From the NCBI GenBank assembly GCA_030656615.1, contig JAUSOY010000078.1, positions 62,001-126,000 on the forward strand: a DNA stretch of 64,000 nucleotides, given 5' to 3'. The position numbers and the translations under genes were made by a program. This DNA is from Bacteroidales bacterium. GTDB taxonomy: Bacteria > Bacteroidota > Bacteroidia > Bacteroidales > TTA-H9. This document shows positions 63,495 through 64,000 of the stretch, in pieces. Within the stretch, counting starts at the first letter, position 1, and every line of letters begins with the position of its first letter. The notes beneath the pieces were generated by a model, which did not search any database, was not told the origin of the DNA, and worked only from the letters and a program-made list of their open reading frames with translations.

Positions 63495-63502
63495 TATTTT
63501 TG
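63495..63502 (+). promoter_or_regulatory. putative -7 box of the aminotransferase gene
   Basis: TATTTTTG fits TAnnTTTG, 29 bases before the ATG at 63532. No -33 box is obvious. Confidence 0.4.
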
Positions 63503-63531
63503 TACGAAATCCATAAATATTTCAAAGAAAT

Positions 63532-64000
63532 ATGGGAAATATCATGTGGTCTACTGGCCATGACTTATTAAACCGCGAAATAATCCGGGGAAAAAATTGT
63601 CATGTGTTTGATAAACAGGGTAATAGTTACCTTGATATAGAATCAGGAACCTGGAGTACCGTGATTGGTCATTGCCATCCTGCCATTAATCAAGTGCTAA
63701 TAGAACAGGCTTCACAGCTTATACATACCGGTTTTAATTATTACCATCCCATAATTGAAGAAGTTTCAGGTCAGATTCTTAAGCTAGTTGACATGCCGGA
63801 AGGAAAATGTGTTTTTCTTTGCTCAGGCAGTGAAGCAATCGAGTACGGAGTTCGTGTTATTCGTTCCATTATTCCAAATTCTTTCCTTTTAACCTTTAAT
63901 GATACGTATTGTGGCGCTTATGGTTCAGCCTCCATCAAGGATAAAAGAGACTGGATATTATACGACTGGCACAATTGCTCCTGTACAAAAGCAGGTAAAG
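63532..64000 (+). CDS. class III PLP aminotransferase (partial, runs off the right edge)
   Basis: An open frame from the ATG at 63532 continues to the window end (156 residues). It carries class III aminotransferase features: YLDIESGTWSTVIGHCHPAI (N-terminal substrate segment), the PLP-phosphate-binding CSGSEAIEYGVRVIR, and FNDTYCGAYGSASIKDK, corresponding to the usual FHxxYHG region. The Schiff-base Lys lies outside the window. Substrates in this family include acetylornithine, 4-aminobutanoate and similar omega-amines. Function is therefore open. Confidence 0.75.
   Translation, partial: MGNIMWSTGHDLLNREIIRGKNCHVFDKQGNSYLDIESGTWSTVIGHCHPAINQVLIEQASQLIHTGFNYYHPIIEEVSGQILKLVDMPEGKCVFLCSGSEAIEYGVRVIRSIIPNSFLLTFNDTYCGAYGSASIKDKRDWILYDWHNCSCTKAGK

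Overview
The window comes from an AT-rich member of the phylum Bacteroidota, most likely a Bacteroidales-type bacterium. The evidence is indirect but consistent. Promoter -7 boxes of the TAnnTTTG type sit before several genes, and Shine-Dalgarno sequences are nearly absent (dnaA is an exception). There is a C-terminal tail resembling the type IX secretion sorting domain, a DUF5686-type outer-membrane barrel, GldI-like FKBP lipoproteins, giant hybrid sensor kinases, and serine palmitoyltransferase-like and myo-inositol-phosphate synthase genes. I see no rRNA, tRNA, CRISPR array, insertion sequence or prophage.

Layout. Positions 1-11783 form one plus-strand surface-polysaccharide operon: five glycosyltransferases plus the tail of a sixth, two methyltransferases, an asparagine-synthase-like protein, a hexapeptide acyltransferase and a secreted beta-helix protein. 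Positions 11834-15692 hold two overlapping hybrid histidine kinase genes; the second has lost its phospho-accepting histidine. Positions 15703-20469 (minus) encode four consecutive FKBP-type lipoproteins and a DHH phosphoesterase, followed by ndk. A small XRE regulator (21213-21728, minus) is divergent from a 1163-residue protein made of about 18 TPR-like repeats; the intergenic region between them carries four similar dyad sites. Then come dnaA, a low-molecular-weight phosphatase, a PLP dehydratase and an RsmI-like methylase.

The most interesting region is 29968-43398, all on the plus strand. It starts with a serine palmitoyltransferase-like enzyme and two tandem GNAT-like paralogues (candidate ceramide N-acyltransferases). 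It continues with an aminotransferase, two CDP-alcohol phosphatidyltransferases (one lacking the last catalytic Asp), two sugar-type nucleotidyltransferases, a LysE-like exporter, a TetR regulator with its own well-formed promoter and operator, an ATP-grasp enzyme, a flippase-like membrane protein, a HAD phosphatase and myo-inositol-1-phosphate synthase. I read it as a sphingolipid and inositol (phospho)lipid head-group locus. Parts of it are unassigned and could make an undescribed CDP-activated head group.

Positions 43468-48398 hold a DUF4833 protein and an operon of an outer-membrane barrel protein with an ABC exporter. Positions 48647-55315 encode a 2222-residue hybrid kinase with eight PAS and three GAF modules. 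The remainder (55381-63327, minus) is an M16 peptidase, an M48 Ste24-like protease, a YdcF protein, a VWA membrane protein and fabG. A class III aminotransferase runs off the right edge. Assignments come from reading motifs by eye; no database search was possible.
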